A stretch of DNA of 34,690 nt from Bacteroidaceae bacterium (GCA_017548075.1 JAFYNL010000033.1:1-34690); one strand, 5' to 3'. Counted from the first letter of the stretch, positions 25,678 to 34,660 are shown. Translations and numbers: made by a program. The notes: generated by a model from the sequence alone, not told the origin.

Positions 25678-28600
25678 ATGAAAAAAGCATTACTACTTTT
25701 TGCCGCTGCGCTATTCTCTCTGGTAGCTAGCGCAGGCGACGGCCTTACGCCGGTCGGTGCAAATGTAATTCTGTTGCCATCTTCTTATTGGGACGGCGAC
25801 ATTGAATGGAAGGCTTGGACTTGGGTGTATAACTCTGGTATTGGCTATGGAGACATGAACACAGACAATGCCAACTACAACCAAATCTGCAGTTTCCCCA
25901 GCAACGACGCTGCTGACAAAGAATGGTTTGAACCTGGCTTCGACATGGGGCCAAAAGAGGATGACTATAATGCAGACCAGGAGTATGAAATTTTATGGGA
26001 AGAGCAAACTGCTCCTTACAGCACTGATGCAACCTTCAATGGGCGCACTTCCTACCAGTGGACTGGCTATAGCATTATGGCAGACATCTATGTTCGCCGC
26101 ACCTTCACGATACCTGCAGACCAACTGCTTTCTGGTCCTGTTTATCTAGCTTGCGGCCATGATGATGCTCCTGCAGAGTACTTCCTCAACGGCGAGCTCG
26201 TTTATGAGCGCACGGGATATGAGACTAATGAAGCCGGCAACATCATCAATGGTTGGAATAATGCAGAATACGTTCTCCTGACCGACGAGCAGAAAGCACT
26301 CATCAAGCTCAATGGCGAAGAGAACCTGATTGCTTTCCACGTTCACCAGAACTGGGGTGGTGCCTTTGCAGACTGCGGTCTCTACACCAAAGCAGAAGGT
26401 GGCATCGACATGGGCTTCACCACTCCTTGGGAAGGCAAAGTGCTTTTCAATAACTTCGGTGGCTACAACTGGGACTTGCAGAGCCCCAGCAACAATCCCA
26501 AGCATCCCTGGTCAGCACTTTATGAGGCACTGGAAGGCGACGAGTACACCTTTACGATGCCTGGAGCCAGCGACCCTTACAATGATGATGATGCATATTG
26601 GAAAGAACAACTCTATTTCAAGACGCCCATCAAGATTGAAGAAGGACACAGCTACGCCTTCAAGGCAAGGGTGGAAACCGACAAGCCTTTCGAACTTGTT
26701 AGCGTTCAACTTACCGACAACGACGACTATAGTATTGAACTTGCTTACGATGAACTGGAAATAGCAGCACCAGAAGAGGGTTCAGAGGAAGATTACGAAG
26801 GAACGCTCATTGAATTCGACTTCCAAGGCCAAGAGGTCAACAATTTCATGGTTGCTTTCGACTTCGGAGGTGGTGAAGAAGGTGCAACTGTTACCATTAA
26901 GGACATCTCTCTGGTTGACCTCGATCCCGAGGAAGAAGACTTGGATGAGAAAGAGCTATGGGTTGGCACGCACTACTTCAACATCTTCGATATGCATAAA
27001 CGCGTAGTTAAGTATTGGATATACGAATACGACGAGGATGGCAATGAAACAAGAAGAGAGGCAGCAAACGAAGAAGAAAAAGAGTTTGCAGAAATAGAGA
27101 CAACATACGAGGAAGTCAATGCTCCTGAGATAACTGGTCGCGTTGAGACACTGGCTTGGACACAGGCTGACTTCGACGACTCGATGTGGGACAACCTGAT
27201 GATGCCCGTGGGAAGTGAAGACTATAGGAACTCAGTGCCTGAACTTCAGAGCATATGGCCCGGTGGCGATAACACCAACTACTGGATTCGCCGTAACTTC
27301 GAACTCGACAAGGTGAACGACCGTCTCTCCTACGAATTGAACGTCTGTCACGATGACGTTTATGAGACATACGTGAACGGCCACATGCTGCAGAAGAATG
27401 TAGGTTGGACCAACGGCAAGAACCCCGTACAAGTTCACATTCCTGCAAGATACCTCAATGTGGGCAAGAATGTCATTGCCACTTACATCCAGCAGAACTG
27501 GGGTGGCAAGTTCTACGATTGCGGCATCAATGTTACTGAGGTTAACTACGATGAATGCGTACAGTTGTTCAACGACGCAATCGCATTTGCAGAAGAAAGT
27601 ACAAACGCTGTGCTGACAAATAGGATGAAAGCCGACCTGAAGGCTCTTGTTGCAGAAGCAAAGCAATACTTTAAAGAAAACCAGAACGACCCTGCAGAGT
27701 TGAGGAACTATGCAAGGGAAATGAAGTCGAACATCAACACAATCCTTGGCTACAGCCCAACCGTCAAGACATTAAAGGACACTTGGGACATCTGCGTTAA
27801 GATGGAAGACAAGGGCTTCTGGGGAACTGCTCTCGAAGCTGCAACAGCTGCCCTCGACACTTGCGCAACAGCAGATGACCTCAACAAATATCTTAATCCT
27901 TTGCGCGATGCCCGTAAGGCTACCGCTATGCTGCGCCACACAGAGAACTTTGTAGGTACTGCTCCTCAGGCTGTTCCTATGGAAATGATTGGCGACGACA
28001 TGCTCTACGGCGAAGCTCCCAAGTACTATATTTATAATGTAGGCGCAAAACTCTTCCTTGGTGCTGGCGAAGCATGGGGCACTCACCAAGCTGTTCAGTA
28101 CACCTCTAACCCGATGATGCTCATTCAGGCTGAAAGAGACGCAGTGGGTGAGGACGGCGAGCCAACTGGAGAAATAGAACCTGTTGAAGGTGCATACTAC
28201 ATTGAAACCTTCCGTCCCAACGGAGAGATTGGCGTAATGGACTTCTTGCATTGGAACGGCTTCGTCGATTGTCCTCTTAACGATCAAGCTTTGTGGGAAC
28301 TCGTACCCGTTGAAGGCAAAACGAATGTTTACAACATCGCTCAGTTTGGTCAAACATCTTCAGGAGAAGAGAAGACCTACGCAGGCGTCACCTACGAGCC
28401 TGGTTGCAAGAGGTATCTTGGCCTCCGCAACGGCGACAATGGTTACGCTCCTTCTTTCTACATAGTTGATACCGACATGCACGATCCTAACCTCGCAACC
28501 AACCAGTGGATGTTCATCTCTCGCGAAGAGATGCTTGGCTTCATCAAGACAGCAAGCCAGGAGAATCCTGCTGACCTCTCGTTCCTCATCAACAACCCAG

Positions 28601-29376
28601 GTTTTGACCAGCGTCTCAGCATCGAAGACTGGAGTTTCACCAACGGTAGTGTATTCGGTCGTAATGGCAACCACGCCAACTTTGTCTTCGAGGCATACAA
28701 CGCCGAAGACTTCTCGATGTCTCAAGACCTCTGGCCCGACGAAGGTGAAGAAGCTCTGCCTGCAGGTACATACGTGCTCGAAGTACAAGGCTACTATCGT
28801 GACGGTGACGAAGGAACTCACGTCTCGAAGGTTCTTGCTGACAAGCCCGTAGCACAGCGCGCCATCTTCTACGCAAGTAGTGAAGGCGTTGCAACTACTG
28901 AAGATCTTGATAATGCATACGGAGCTATGCCTCTCATGCCTATCCACATTGAGGCCAACCAGGTTCCTGGCATTGGTTATGGTGAAGCTCAGGGATTGCG
29001 TATGCCTGGCACATACAGCGGTCAGCCGATGAATGCTACCGACCAGGCTGGTCAGGAATACTTCCCGCTTGATCTCTACAGAAACAAGGTTGGCTTCTAT
29101 ATGCCTGAGGATGATTGCGGACACCTCTCTATCGGTATCTTCAAGGACTATGATGAGAGCAGACCTGCTGGCGACTGGTGCGTAATGGACAACTGGCGCA
29201 TCCTGTACTATGGTGCTGCTGAACTTGATGTAGACGCTATCAACGGCGTTGTTTCTGATGAAATCAACAAGACCAAGACTGGTAGCAAGGGCATCTACAA
29301 CATGCTCGGCCAGCGTCTGAGCAAGGCTCAGAAGGGTGTGAACATCATTAATGGCAAGAAAGTCATTAAGAAGTAA
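25678..29376 (+). CDS. Large secreted multi-domain protein with two 'HDD..Y.NG' beta-sandwich modules
   Basis: Exported protein of 1232 residues, signal peptide 1-19 (ending LVASA). Two similar beta-sandwich modules are visible. Module one spans about 132-238 ('IYVRRTFTIP', 'CGHDDAPAEYFLNG', 'HQNWGGAFADCGLY'); module two spans about 531-620 ('YWIRRNFEL', 'CHDDVYETYVNG', 'QQNWGGKFYDCGI'). They resemble galactose-binding or PA14-like sugar-binding folds, and a third relative is in the DUF4965 protein downstream. A helical stretch (about 620-770), a beta-rich middle and a C-terminal domain follow. The end 'GIYNMLGQRLSKAQKGVNII' plus NGKKVIKK resembles exported-protein sorting tails. No catalytic motif was recognised. 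A carbohydrate-binding or adhesin role is inferred from the fold-like motifs and the GH127 neighbour. Confidence 0.75.
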   Translation: MKKALLLFAAALFSLVASAGDGLTPVGANVILLPSSYWDGDIEWKAWTWVYNSGIGYGDMNTDNANYNQICSFPSNDAADKEWFEPGFDMGPKEDDYNADQEYEILWEEQTAPYSTDATFNGRTSYQWTGYSIMADIYVRRTFTIPADQLLSGPVYLACGHDDAPAEYFLNGELVYERTGYETNEAGNIINGWNNAEYVLLTDEQKALIKLNGEENLIAFHVHQNWGGAFADCGLYTKAEGGIDMGFTTPWEGKVLFNNFGGYNWDLQSPSNNPKHPWSALYEALEGDEYTFTMPGASDPYNDDDAYWKEQLYFKTPIKIEEGHSYAFKARVETDKPFELVSVQLTDNDDYSIELAYDELEIAAPEEGSEEDYEGTLIEFDFQGQEVNNFMVAFDFGGGEEGATVTIKDISLVDLDPEEEDLDEKELWVGTHYFNIFDMHKRVVKYWIYEYDEDGNETRREAANEEEKEFAEIETTYEEVNAPEITGRVETLAWTQADFDDSMWDNLMMPVGSEDYRNSVPELQSIWPGGDNTNYWIRRNFELDKVNDRLSYELNVCHDDVYETYVNGHMLQKNVGWTNGKNPVQVHIPARYLNVGKNVIATYIQQNWGGKFYDCGINVTEVNYDECVQLFNDAIAFAEESTNAVLTNRMKADLKALVAEAKQYFKENQNDPAELRNYAREMKSNINTILGYSPTVKTLKDTWDICVKMEDKGFWGTALEAATAALDTCATADDLNKYLNPLRDARKATAMLRHTENFVGTAPQAVPMEMIGDDMLYGEAPKYYIYNVGAKLFLGAGEAWGTHQAVQYTSNPMMLIQAERDAVGEDGEPTGEIEPVEGAYYIETFRPNGEIGVMDFLHWNGFVDCPLNDQALWELVPVEGKTNVYNIAQFGQTSSGEEKTYAGVTYEPGCKRYLGLRNGDNGYAPSFYIVDTDMHDPNLATNQWMFISREEMLGFIKTASQENPADLSFLINNPGFDQRLSIEDWSFTNGSVFGRNGNHANFVFEAYNAEDFSMSQDLWPDEGEEALPAGTYVLEVQGYYRDGDEGTHVSKVLADKPVAQRAIFYASSEGVATTEDLDNAYGAMPLMPIHIEANQVPGIGYGEAQGLRMPGTYSGQPMNATDQAGQEYFPLDLYRNKVGFYMPEDDCGHLSIGIFKDYDESRPAGDWCVMDNWRILYYGAAELDVDAINGVVSDEINKTKTGSKGIYNMLGQRLSKAQKGVNIINGKKVIKK

Positions 29377-29402
29377 AGGTCACTTTCATTAACCCTATCA
29401 TT

Positions 29403-29445
29403 AAAGCAGGCTCGGCATTTTTGCCGGGTCTGCTTTGCTTTTCAT
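29403..29445 (+). terminator. Terminator after the 1232-residue gene
   Basis: Stem 29403-29417 with 29422-29436, 15 pairs including two G-U, loop TTTT, followed by GCTTTT. It lies 26 bases after the stop codon. Confidence 0.85.
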
Positions 29446-29451
29446 AAAACA

Positions 29452-29573
29452 ACCCCAGTGTCGTTGGCAAACTTAACGTGTTACGTTGGCAAACTTAACG
29501 TGTTACGTTTGCAAAGTTAACGTGTTATGTTGGGCAACTTAACACGTTAAGTTTGGAATCTAACCTAGCTTTG
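29452..29573. repeat. Intergenic 22-bp repeat block E (clearest tandem copy)
   Basis: Exact 22-base periodicity: units 29464-29485 and 29486-29507 are identical (TTGGCAAACTTAACGTGTTA plus CG). Units 29508-29529 and 29530-29551 are variants, the last with AACACGTTAAG, followed by a decayed fifth unit. The block starts with CCCCAGTGTCG, the same edge as block C and the inverse of the block B end. It sits between the terminator of the preceding gene and the GH127 promoter. Confidence 0.92.
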
Positions 29574-29613
29574 TTTATTCCCTCACCTTTTCGCAAACAA
29601 AATACCTCTTGCA

Positions 29614-29645
29614 TTTGCAACTTGGCAAAAAAAGTCGTACCTTTA
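29614..29645 (+). promoter_or_regulatory. Promoter of the GH127 / DUF4965 operon
   Basis: TTTG (29614-29617), a 20-base spacer and TACCTTTA (29638-29645), one base off the consensus. It implies transcription starting near 29651, which excludes the in-frame TTG start at 29609 and supports ATG 29672. Confidence 0.75.
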
Positions 29646-29671
29646 CACGCGAAATATACAATTCTTACATT

Positions 29672-31693
29672 ATGCAAGTGAAAATGACTCTCTTTCTAGC
29701 GGTAATGATGTCCCATTTGCCGCTCTTCGCACAAGAATCACGCATGGTGAAACCAGCCGACATCAAGCCTACGAGTTCGCTTTACGTCAACAATCGTGCT
29801 CCCCTACCCGCCAATCCTTTCATCAAACTTGCTCCCGCAGCCGTTGTTCCAAGAGGTTGGATAGGCGAGATGCTCGTGAGACAGAAGAACGGACTGAGCG
29901 GACAACTCGGAGAAATCAGCGATTGGCTCGACAAGAAAGGCAATGCTTGGCTCGAACAGGGTGGCAGTCACGGCTGGGAGGAAGTGCCGTATTGGCTCCG
30001 AGGTTATGCCAACCTCTCCTACATCCTGAACGACAAAGCTATGCTCGAAGAGACGAAGTTCTGGATTGAGGGTATTCTCAGGAGCAGCCAAGCTGATGGT
30101 TTCCTCGGTCCTGTCAACGAAAACAAGGGCAGACGAGAGCTTTGGGCAAACATGCTGGCACTCCAAATCCTGCAGGATTATTACGAGTGGAGCGGAGACG
30201 AGCGCGTCATCAAGGTGCTCACAGCCTATTATAAGTGGCAACTCGCCTACCCAGAAGAGAAGTTCCTGCGCGATTACTGGGAGAACAGTCGAGGTGGTGA
30301 CAACCTGCTCTCCGTCATTTGGCTCTACAATAGGACTGGCGAGGAGTTTCTGCTCGAACTTGCTGGAAAGATCCATCGCTGCACAGCCAACTGGATGCAG
30401 GAAAGCGGCCTTCCCAACTGGCACAATGTCAATGTGGCAGAATGCTTCCGTGAGCCTGCAGAATGGTACTTGGTGAGCGGCGACAAAGCTGCCCTCAAAG
30501 CCACATATAACGATTATTGGCTCATTCGTCGCATTTATGGTCAGGTTCCTGGAGGCATGTTCGGAAGCGACGAAAACTGCCGTCACGGCTATATCGACCC
30601 ACGACAAGGAACTGAGACCTGTGGTTTCGTAGAGCAGATGCTTAGTGACGAGATACTGATGGCGCAGACAGGTGACCTGCTTTGGATGGAGAACCTCGAA
30701 GACGTCGCCTTCAACGATTACCCTGCAGCCCTGACAGAAGACATGAGGGCTTTGCGCTACTTGACCTGCCCGAATCAGGTTCAGGCCGACTCGAACAACC
30801 ATCATCCAGGCGTTGACAACGGCGGTCCGTTCTTCTGCATGAATCCTTTCAGCTCTCGTTGCTGCCAACATAACCACTCGATGGGTTGGCCGTACTACGC
30901 CGAGAACTTGGTTCTGGCAAGTGCCGACGGCGGAGCAGCTCTCCTCATCTATGGTGACTGCACGGCCAAAGTCAAGGTTGCTGACGGACAGGAAGTCCTC
31001 CTCGACGAGCAGACGCACTATCCTTTCAGCGAAGACATCAAGGTCACCGTCTCTGGTCTCAAGAAGAAAACGACTGCAACCTTCCCCCTCTACCTTCGCA
31101 TACCTACTTGGACAGAGGGTGCACACATAACCGTAAATGGCAAGACAGTTGATTGCAAGGTGCGTCACGGTCTGCTTCGCATCAATAGAGAATGGGGGAA
31201 CGGTGACGAGATTTGCTTGCATTTCCCAATGCGACTCACGAAACGAGTCTGGACACTCAACAAGAACTCCGTCTCCATCAACTACGGTCCGCTCACAATG
31301 AGCCTGAAGATAAAGGAACGTTACGACGAGAAGGACAGCCGCGAGACTGCCATCGGCGACAGTCATTGGCAAGCAACAGCCGACCCAAGCAAGTGGCCGA
31401 CCTACGAAATCTATGCCGACAGTCCTTGGAACTATGCACTTCATGACAACCTGAAAGGCATGAAAGTCGAGTTCGGAACTTGGCCCGAAAGCAACTATCC
31501 TTGGAGTCACGAAGGCACGCCCCTCACCATCAAGGCAAGAGGAGCACGCGTGGAAGGATGGGGACAAGACGCAACTGGCCTCTGCCAGATACTTCCCAAT
31601 GCCGATGCACCTCGTGGCAAGACAGAGAACATCACGCTCATACCAATGGGAGCCGCAAGGTTGAGAATCAGTGCATTTCCCCCAATGAGATAA
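29672..31693 (+). CDS. GH127-type beta-L-arabinofuranosidase-like enzyme
   Basis: Exported glycoside hydrolase of the GH127/DUF1680 group, 673 residues from ATG 29672, signal peptide about 1-21 ('SHLPLFAQ'). The (alpha/alpha)6 part shows 'WEEVPYWLRGYANLSYIL'. The zinc-thiolate site of characterised GH127 enzymes (Glu-x-Cys and Cys-Cys) is present as Glu315-x-Cys317 ('GTETCGF') and Cys397-Cys398 ('SSRCCQHN'), so catalysis is plausible. GH127 enzymes usually release beta-L-arabinofuranose from plant glycoproteins or pectin side chains; related families act on other sugars, so the substrate is uncertain. It is followed after 52 bases by the DUF4965 gene without a separate promoter, so they form an operon. 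Confidence 0.88.
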   Translation: MQVKMTLFLAVMMSHLPLFAQESRMVKPADIKPTSSLYVNNRAPLPANPFIKLAPAAVVPRGWIGEMLVRQKNGLSGQLGEISDWLDKKGNAWLEQGGSHGWEEVPYWLRGYANLSYILNDKAMLEETKFWIEGILRSSQADGFLGPVNENKGRRELWANMLALQILQDYYEWSGDERVIKVLTAYYKWQLAYPEEKFLRDYWENSRGGDNLLSVIWLYNRTGEEFLLELAGKIHRCTANWMQESGLPNWHNVNVAECFREPAEWYLVSGDKAALKATYNDYWLIRRIYGQVPGGMFGSDENCRHGYIDPRQGTETCGFVEQMLSDEILMAQTGDLLWMENLEDVAFNDYPAALTEDMRALRYLTCPNQVQADSNNHHPGVDNGGPFFCMNPFSSRCCQHNHSMGWPYYAENLVLASADGGAALLIYGDCTAKVKVADGQEVLLDEQTHYPFSEDIKVTVSGLKKKTTATFPLYLRIPTWTEGAHITVNGKTVDCKVRHGLLRINREWGNGDEICLHFPMRLTKRVWTLNKNSVSINYGPLTMSLKIKERYDEKDSRETAIGDSHWQATADPSKWPTYEIYADSPWNYALHDNLKGMKVEFGTWPESNYPWSHEGTPLTIKARGARVEGWGQDATGLCQILPNADAPRGKTENITLIPMGAARLRISAFPPMR

Positions 31694-31745
31694 TCAGATT
31701 ATTTAGAACACTCCGATTTTTCAGATAACCATTAAATAAAAACTT

Positions 31746-34301
31746 ATGAGAAAACTCCTCCTCTCCGCGCTCTTGGCAGTAGCTGCCACAGTTTGCGCCC
31801 AGACAGCTAACTTCTTCAAGCCCTACACGACGACCGACCTGCGTCTGCCCTCTGTACCCTTGATTGTCAACGACCCCTATTTCTCCATCTGGAGTCCGTA
31901 CGACAAGCTTACCGACGGCACTACTCGTCATTGGACAAACGCAGAGAAACCCATTCTTGGTCTGCTTCGTGTCGATGGCACAACCTACCGTTTCATGGGT
32001 GCTCAGCAAGAGTACATCCTCGCTTCCATTGCTCCGATGGCCGATGAAGAGGCTTGGGAAGGCAAAGTGAACCACGATAAGCAGGACGGTGAGAACTGGA
32101 CGAAGCCTTCGTTCGACGACAACTCTTGGCAGACAGAGAAAGCTGCTTGGGGTAGCGAAGGTGACAACATCAACAGTCGTTGGGGCCGTCAAAACAGCGA
32201 CATCTACATTCGTCGCGAAGTCAAGCTCAGCGAAGCCGACCTCTACGAAGACCTCTACCTCAAGTACAGCCACGATGATGTTTTCGAACTCTATGTGAAT
32301 GGCACCAAAGTTGCCAGCACAGGTGAGACTTGGGTCAACGGCGTTGTGCTCCACATGGATGCCGACATGAAGAAACTTCTCCACTCTGGCAGCAACACGA
32401 TTGCAGCTCATTGCCACAACACAACTGGCGGAGCTTATGCCGACTTCGGTCTCTTCAAGAACATCAAGCCCAAAGGTCAGGACATCAAGGTTGCCGAGCA
32501 GAAGAGCATCGACGTGCTTGCCACGAACACTTACTACACCTTCTCTTGTGGTCCTGTTGAACTCGACCTCGTCTTTACCGCGCCAATGCTCATCGACGAC
32601 TACGACCTCATCTCAATGCCCATCAATTACATCTCCTATCAGGTAAGGGCAACCGACAAGAAGAAGCACGCCGTACAGATTTACTTCGGCGCCAATCCTT
32701 TGCAGGCTGTCAATAACGAGAGCCAGGCAACCGTTACCACAATGGGCACCGAGGAAGGCATTCGCTATGTCCGCACCGGCACAATCGAGCAGCCCATCCT
32801 CGCTAAGGTTGGCGACGGAATCTGCATCGACTGGGGCTACTTCTACATGCCCGCCATCAACGGACAAGTCATGATGGGAACCCAGACTGACATTGAGAAC
32901 GGCTTTATCGAGAGAGGCAACCTGATGCCCCAGCGCGGACAAGGTGGTGGACGTCCCCAGGGCAATCGTGGAGGCTTTGGTTGGAACCGTGGAATTACTG
33001 CCAGAAGTGCTGCCGATATGCCCGTTCTTGCCTACACTCACGACTTCGGCTCAGTTGAGACTGCTGCCAGCTTCATGATGATGGGCTATGACGAAATAGA
33101 GGACATCGAGTACTTCTACAATCGCTACAAAGCTTATTGGGCTCACGAAGGTCGTGTAACTCTCTGCCAAGCCTTCAAGACCATGCAGAGTCGCTATGCT
33201 GGCATCATGAACCGCTGCCGTCAGTTCGACAAGATGGTTTATGATGATGGCATGAAGGCTGGTGGCAAGGAGTATGCCGAGATACTCAGCGGCTCCTATC
33301 GTCATGTAATGGCTGCCCACAAACTCTTTGAAGACAAGGACGGCAACCTGCTTTGGTTCTCGAAGGAGAACAACTCGAACGGCTGCGTCAACACTGTCGA
33401 CCTGACTTATCCAGAAGCTCCTCTCGTTCTCGTTTACAACCCAGAATTGCAGAAGGCTATGATGACATCCATCTTCGACTACAGCCTCTCTGGTCGTTGG
33501 ACGAAGCCCTTCGCAGCTCACGACCTCGGCACATATCCCAGAGCAAACGGTCAGGTTTATGGTGGCGACATGCCTCTGGAAGAAGCTGGCAACATGATTA
33601 CCCTCGCTGCAACTATCTGTATGATAGACGGTAACGCATCGTATGTCGAGAAGTATTGGGACATTATGACCACATGGGCTGACTATCTCGTAGAGAACGG
33701 CTTGCATCCCGCCAACCAGCTCTGTACCGACGACTTCGCAGGCCACTGGGCTGGCAACTGCAACCTCGCTATCAAAGCCATCATGGGTGTTGCAGGCTAT
33801 GCTGAGATTGCCAAGATGATGGGCAAGGACGACGTTTATTCTCAGTACAACGCAAAGGCTAAGGAAATGGCTGCGGCTTGGGAAAGCGAGACGAAAGTCA
33901 AGGACCACTACGAACTTGCTTATGGTGCTGGAGCCGACACTTGGAGCCAGAAGTACAACATGGTTTGGGATAAACTCTGGAAGACAGGTATCATCCCCAA
34001 CAACGCCATGCAGACTGAGGTGAAGTACTACCTGAAGAAGCAGAACAAGTACGGTCTTCCTCTCGATGTCAGAAAAGACTACACCAAGAGCGACTGGATT
34101 ATGTGGTCGGCTGCAATGGCTGATACGGACAAGGACTTCCAAGCCTTCGTCAGTCCGCTCTACAAGTACATCAACGAGACACAGAGCCGTGTACCCATTT
34201 CCGACTGGCACGACACCAAGACCGGCAACATGGTTGGCTTCAAAGCTCGTTCAGTCATCGGCGGTTACTGGATGAAGGTACTGGCCGATAGGATGAAGTA
34301 A
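31746..34301 (+). CDS. DUF4964/DUF5127/DUF4965 'glutaminase family' protein with inserted beta-sandwich
   Basis: Exported protein of 851 residues, signal peptide about 1-19 ('LAVAATVCAQ'). Order: DUF4964 ('LRLPSVPLIVNDPYFSIWSP'), a beta-sandwich insert ('IYIRREVKL', 'SHDDVFELYVNG', 'GGAYADFGLF', about 155-238), DUF5127 ('VRATDKKKHAVQIYFGAN'), then DUF4965 and the C-terminal region ('WFSKENNSNGCVNTVDLTYP', 'FAAHDLGTYPRANGQ', 'DFAGHWAGNCNLAIKAI', 'SDWHDTKTG'). Such proteins are annotated glutaminases after fungal GtaA, but the helical-barrel fold and the GH127 neighbour also fit glycan processing; the real substrate is unknown. An Arg-Gly-rich loop (about residues 398-416, 'RGQGGGRPQGNRGGFGWNRG') sits inside DUF5127 and looks lineage-specific. 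Length is normal. Confidence 0.87.
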   Translation: MRKLLLSALLAVAATVCAQTANFFKPYTTTDLRLPSVPLIVNDPYFSIWSPYDKLTDGTTRHWTNAEKPILGLLRVDGTTYRFMGAQQEYILASIAPMADEEAWEGKVNHDKQDGENWTKPSFDDNSWQTEKAAWGSEGDNINSRWGRQNSDIYIRREVKLSEADLYEDLYLKYSHDDVFELYVNGTKVASTGETWVNGVVLHMDADMKKLLHSGSNTIAAHCHNTTGGAYADFGLFKNIKPKGQDIKVAEQKSIDVLATNTYYTFSCGPVELDLVFTAPMLIDDYDLISMPINYISYQVRATDKKKHAVQIYFGANPLQAVNNESQATVTTMGTEEGIRYVRTGTIEQPILAKVGDGICIDWGYFYMPAINGQVMMGTQTDIENGFIERGNLMPQRGQGGGRPQGNRGGFGWNRGITARSAADMPVLAYTHDFGSVETAASFMMMGYDEIEDIEYFYNRYKAYWAHEGRVTLCQAFKTMQSRYAGIMNRCRQFDKMVYDDGMKAGGKEYAEILSGSYRHVMAAHKLFEDKDGNLLWFSKENNSNGCVNTVDLTYPEAPLVLVYNPELQKAMMTSIFDYSLSGRWTKPFAAHDLGTYPRANGQVYGGDMPLEEAGNMITLAATICMIDGNASYVEKYWDIMTTWADYLVENGLHPANQLCTDDFAGHWAGNCNLAIKAIMGVAGYAEIAKMMGKDDVYSQYNAKAKEMAAAWESETKVKDHYELAYGAGADTWSQKYNMVWDKLWKTGIIPNNAMQTEVKYYLKKQNKYGLPLDVRKDYTKSDWIMWSAAMADTDKDFQAFVSPLYKYINETQSRVPISDWHDTKTGNMVGFKARSVIGGYWMKVLADRMK

Positions 34302-34318
34302 TCGCTTCGCTCTAGATT

Positions 34319-34375
34319 AGAGATTAGGGATTAGGGAATAGAGAATGTGACGTCTGTTCCCTAATCTCTTTTTTA
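34319..34375 (+). terminator. Terminator after the DUF4965 gene
   Basis: AGAGATTAGGG (34319-34329) pairs with CCCTAATCTCT (34359-34369) over 11 bases, and a T run follows. The 29-base loop contains an imperfect second copy of the GATTAGGG word. Confidence 0.85.
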
Positions 34376-34388
34376 TATACATCGTGGA

Positions 34389-34469
34389 GCACTGGCAAAC
34401 TTAATGTGGTTAAATTGCAAAGTTAACGTGTTACGTTGCCCATCTTAACGTGTTACGATTGCATTTTAC
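34389..34469. repeat. Intergenic 22-bp repeat block F
   Basis: Starts CACTGGCAAACTTAATGTGG, then TTGCAAAGTTAACGTGTTACG and TTGCCCATCTTAACGTGTTA units of 21-22 bases, and fades into ATTGCATTTTACC. Same family and same position type (after a terminator) as blocks B and E. Confidence 0.85.
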
Positions 34470-34660
34470 CGATGGAGTACAAAATTCCGACAAAGCTACC
34501 GAAGGATGAATGGAAATTTACCGAGCAATGGGTTGGAAAGCGATGGCCGGTAGCATCGAAGGATGGGCTTCGGTGTAAAATGACTAATGGCTTGATAATG
34601 AGCACATTACATTTCTGCCAAGTCATCAAGTCATTAAGTCATTAGTCATTAAGGACTTTC
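34463..34660. repeat. Unexplained inverted and short tandem repeats at the window end
   Basis: CATTTTACCGA (34463-34473) is mirrored by TCGGTGTAAAATG about 95 bases later, giving an inverted pair with two extra bases. GCTACCG and CGGTAGC form a second inner pair. Beyond this, ATGACTAATG-GCTTGAT is mirrored by ATCAAGTCATT...AGTCAT, and an AAGTCATT word repeats three to four times near 34619-34650. A 57-codon frame (34472-34645) exists but has no promoter, Shine-Dalgarno site or recognisable family, so it is not called a gene. It might be a small MITE-like element or structured RNA. Confidence 0.45.

Noticed and set aside
29609-29671. Earlier in-frame start for the GH127 gene
   Set aside because: It is a TTG upstream of the predicted transcription start and would mask the signal peptide that begins at ATG 29672.
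29804-31567. 587-codon frame antisense to the GH127 gene
   Set aside because: The sense strand has the full GH127 zinc-thiolate motif set; the antisense product is Cys/Val/Leu-rich shadow sequence without a known domain.
33051-34211. 386-codon frame antisense to the DUF4965 gene
   Set aside because: It is the complement of well-conserved DUF4965 blocks; no promoter or family match is seen.
34310-34345. Telomere-like TTAGGG repeats
   Set aside because: The GATTAGGG words are part of the terminator stem and its loop, only two copies, with no sign of a replicon end.
34472-34645. 57-codon frame at the window end
   Set aside because: It overlaps inverted repeats and AAGTCATT tandem words, has no start signal and no recognisable homology.
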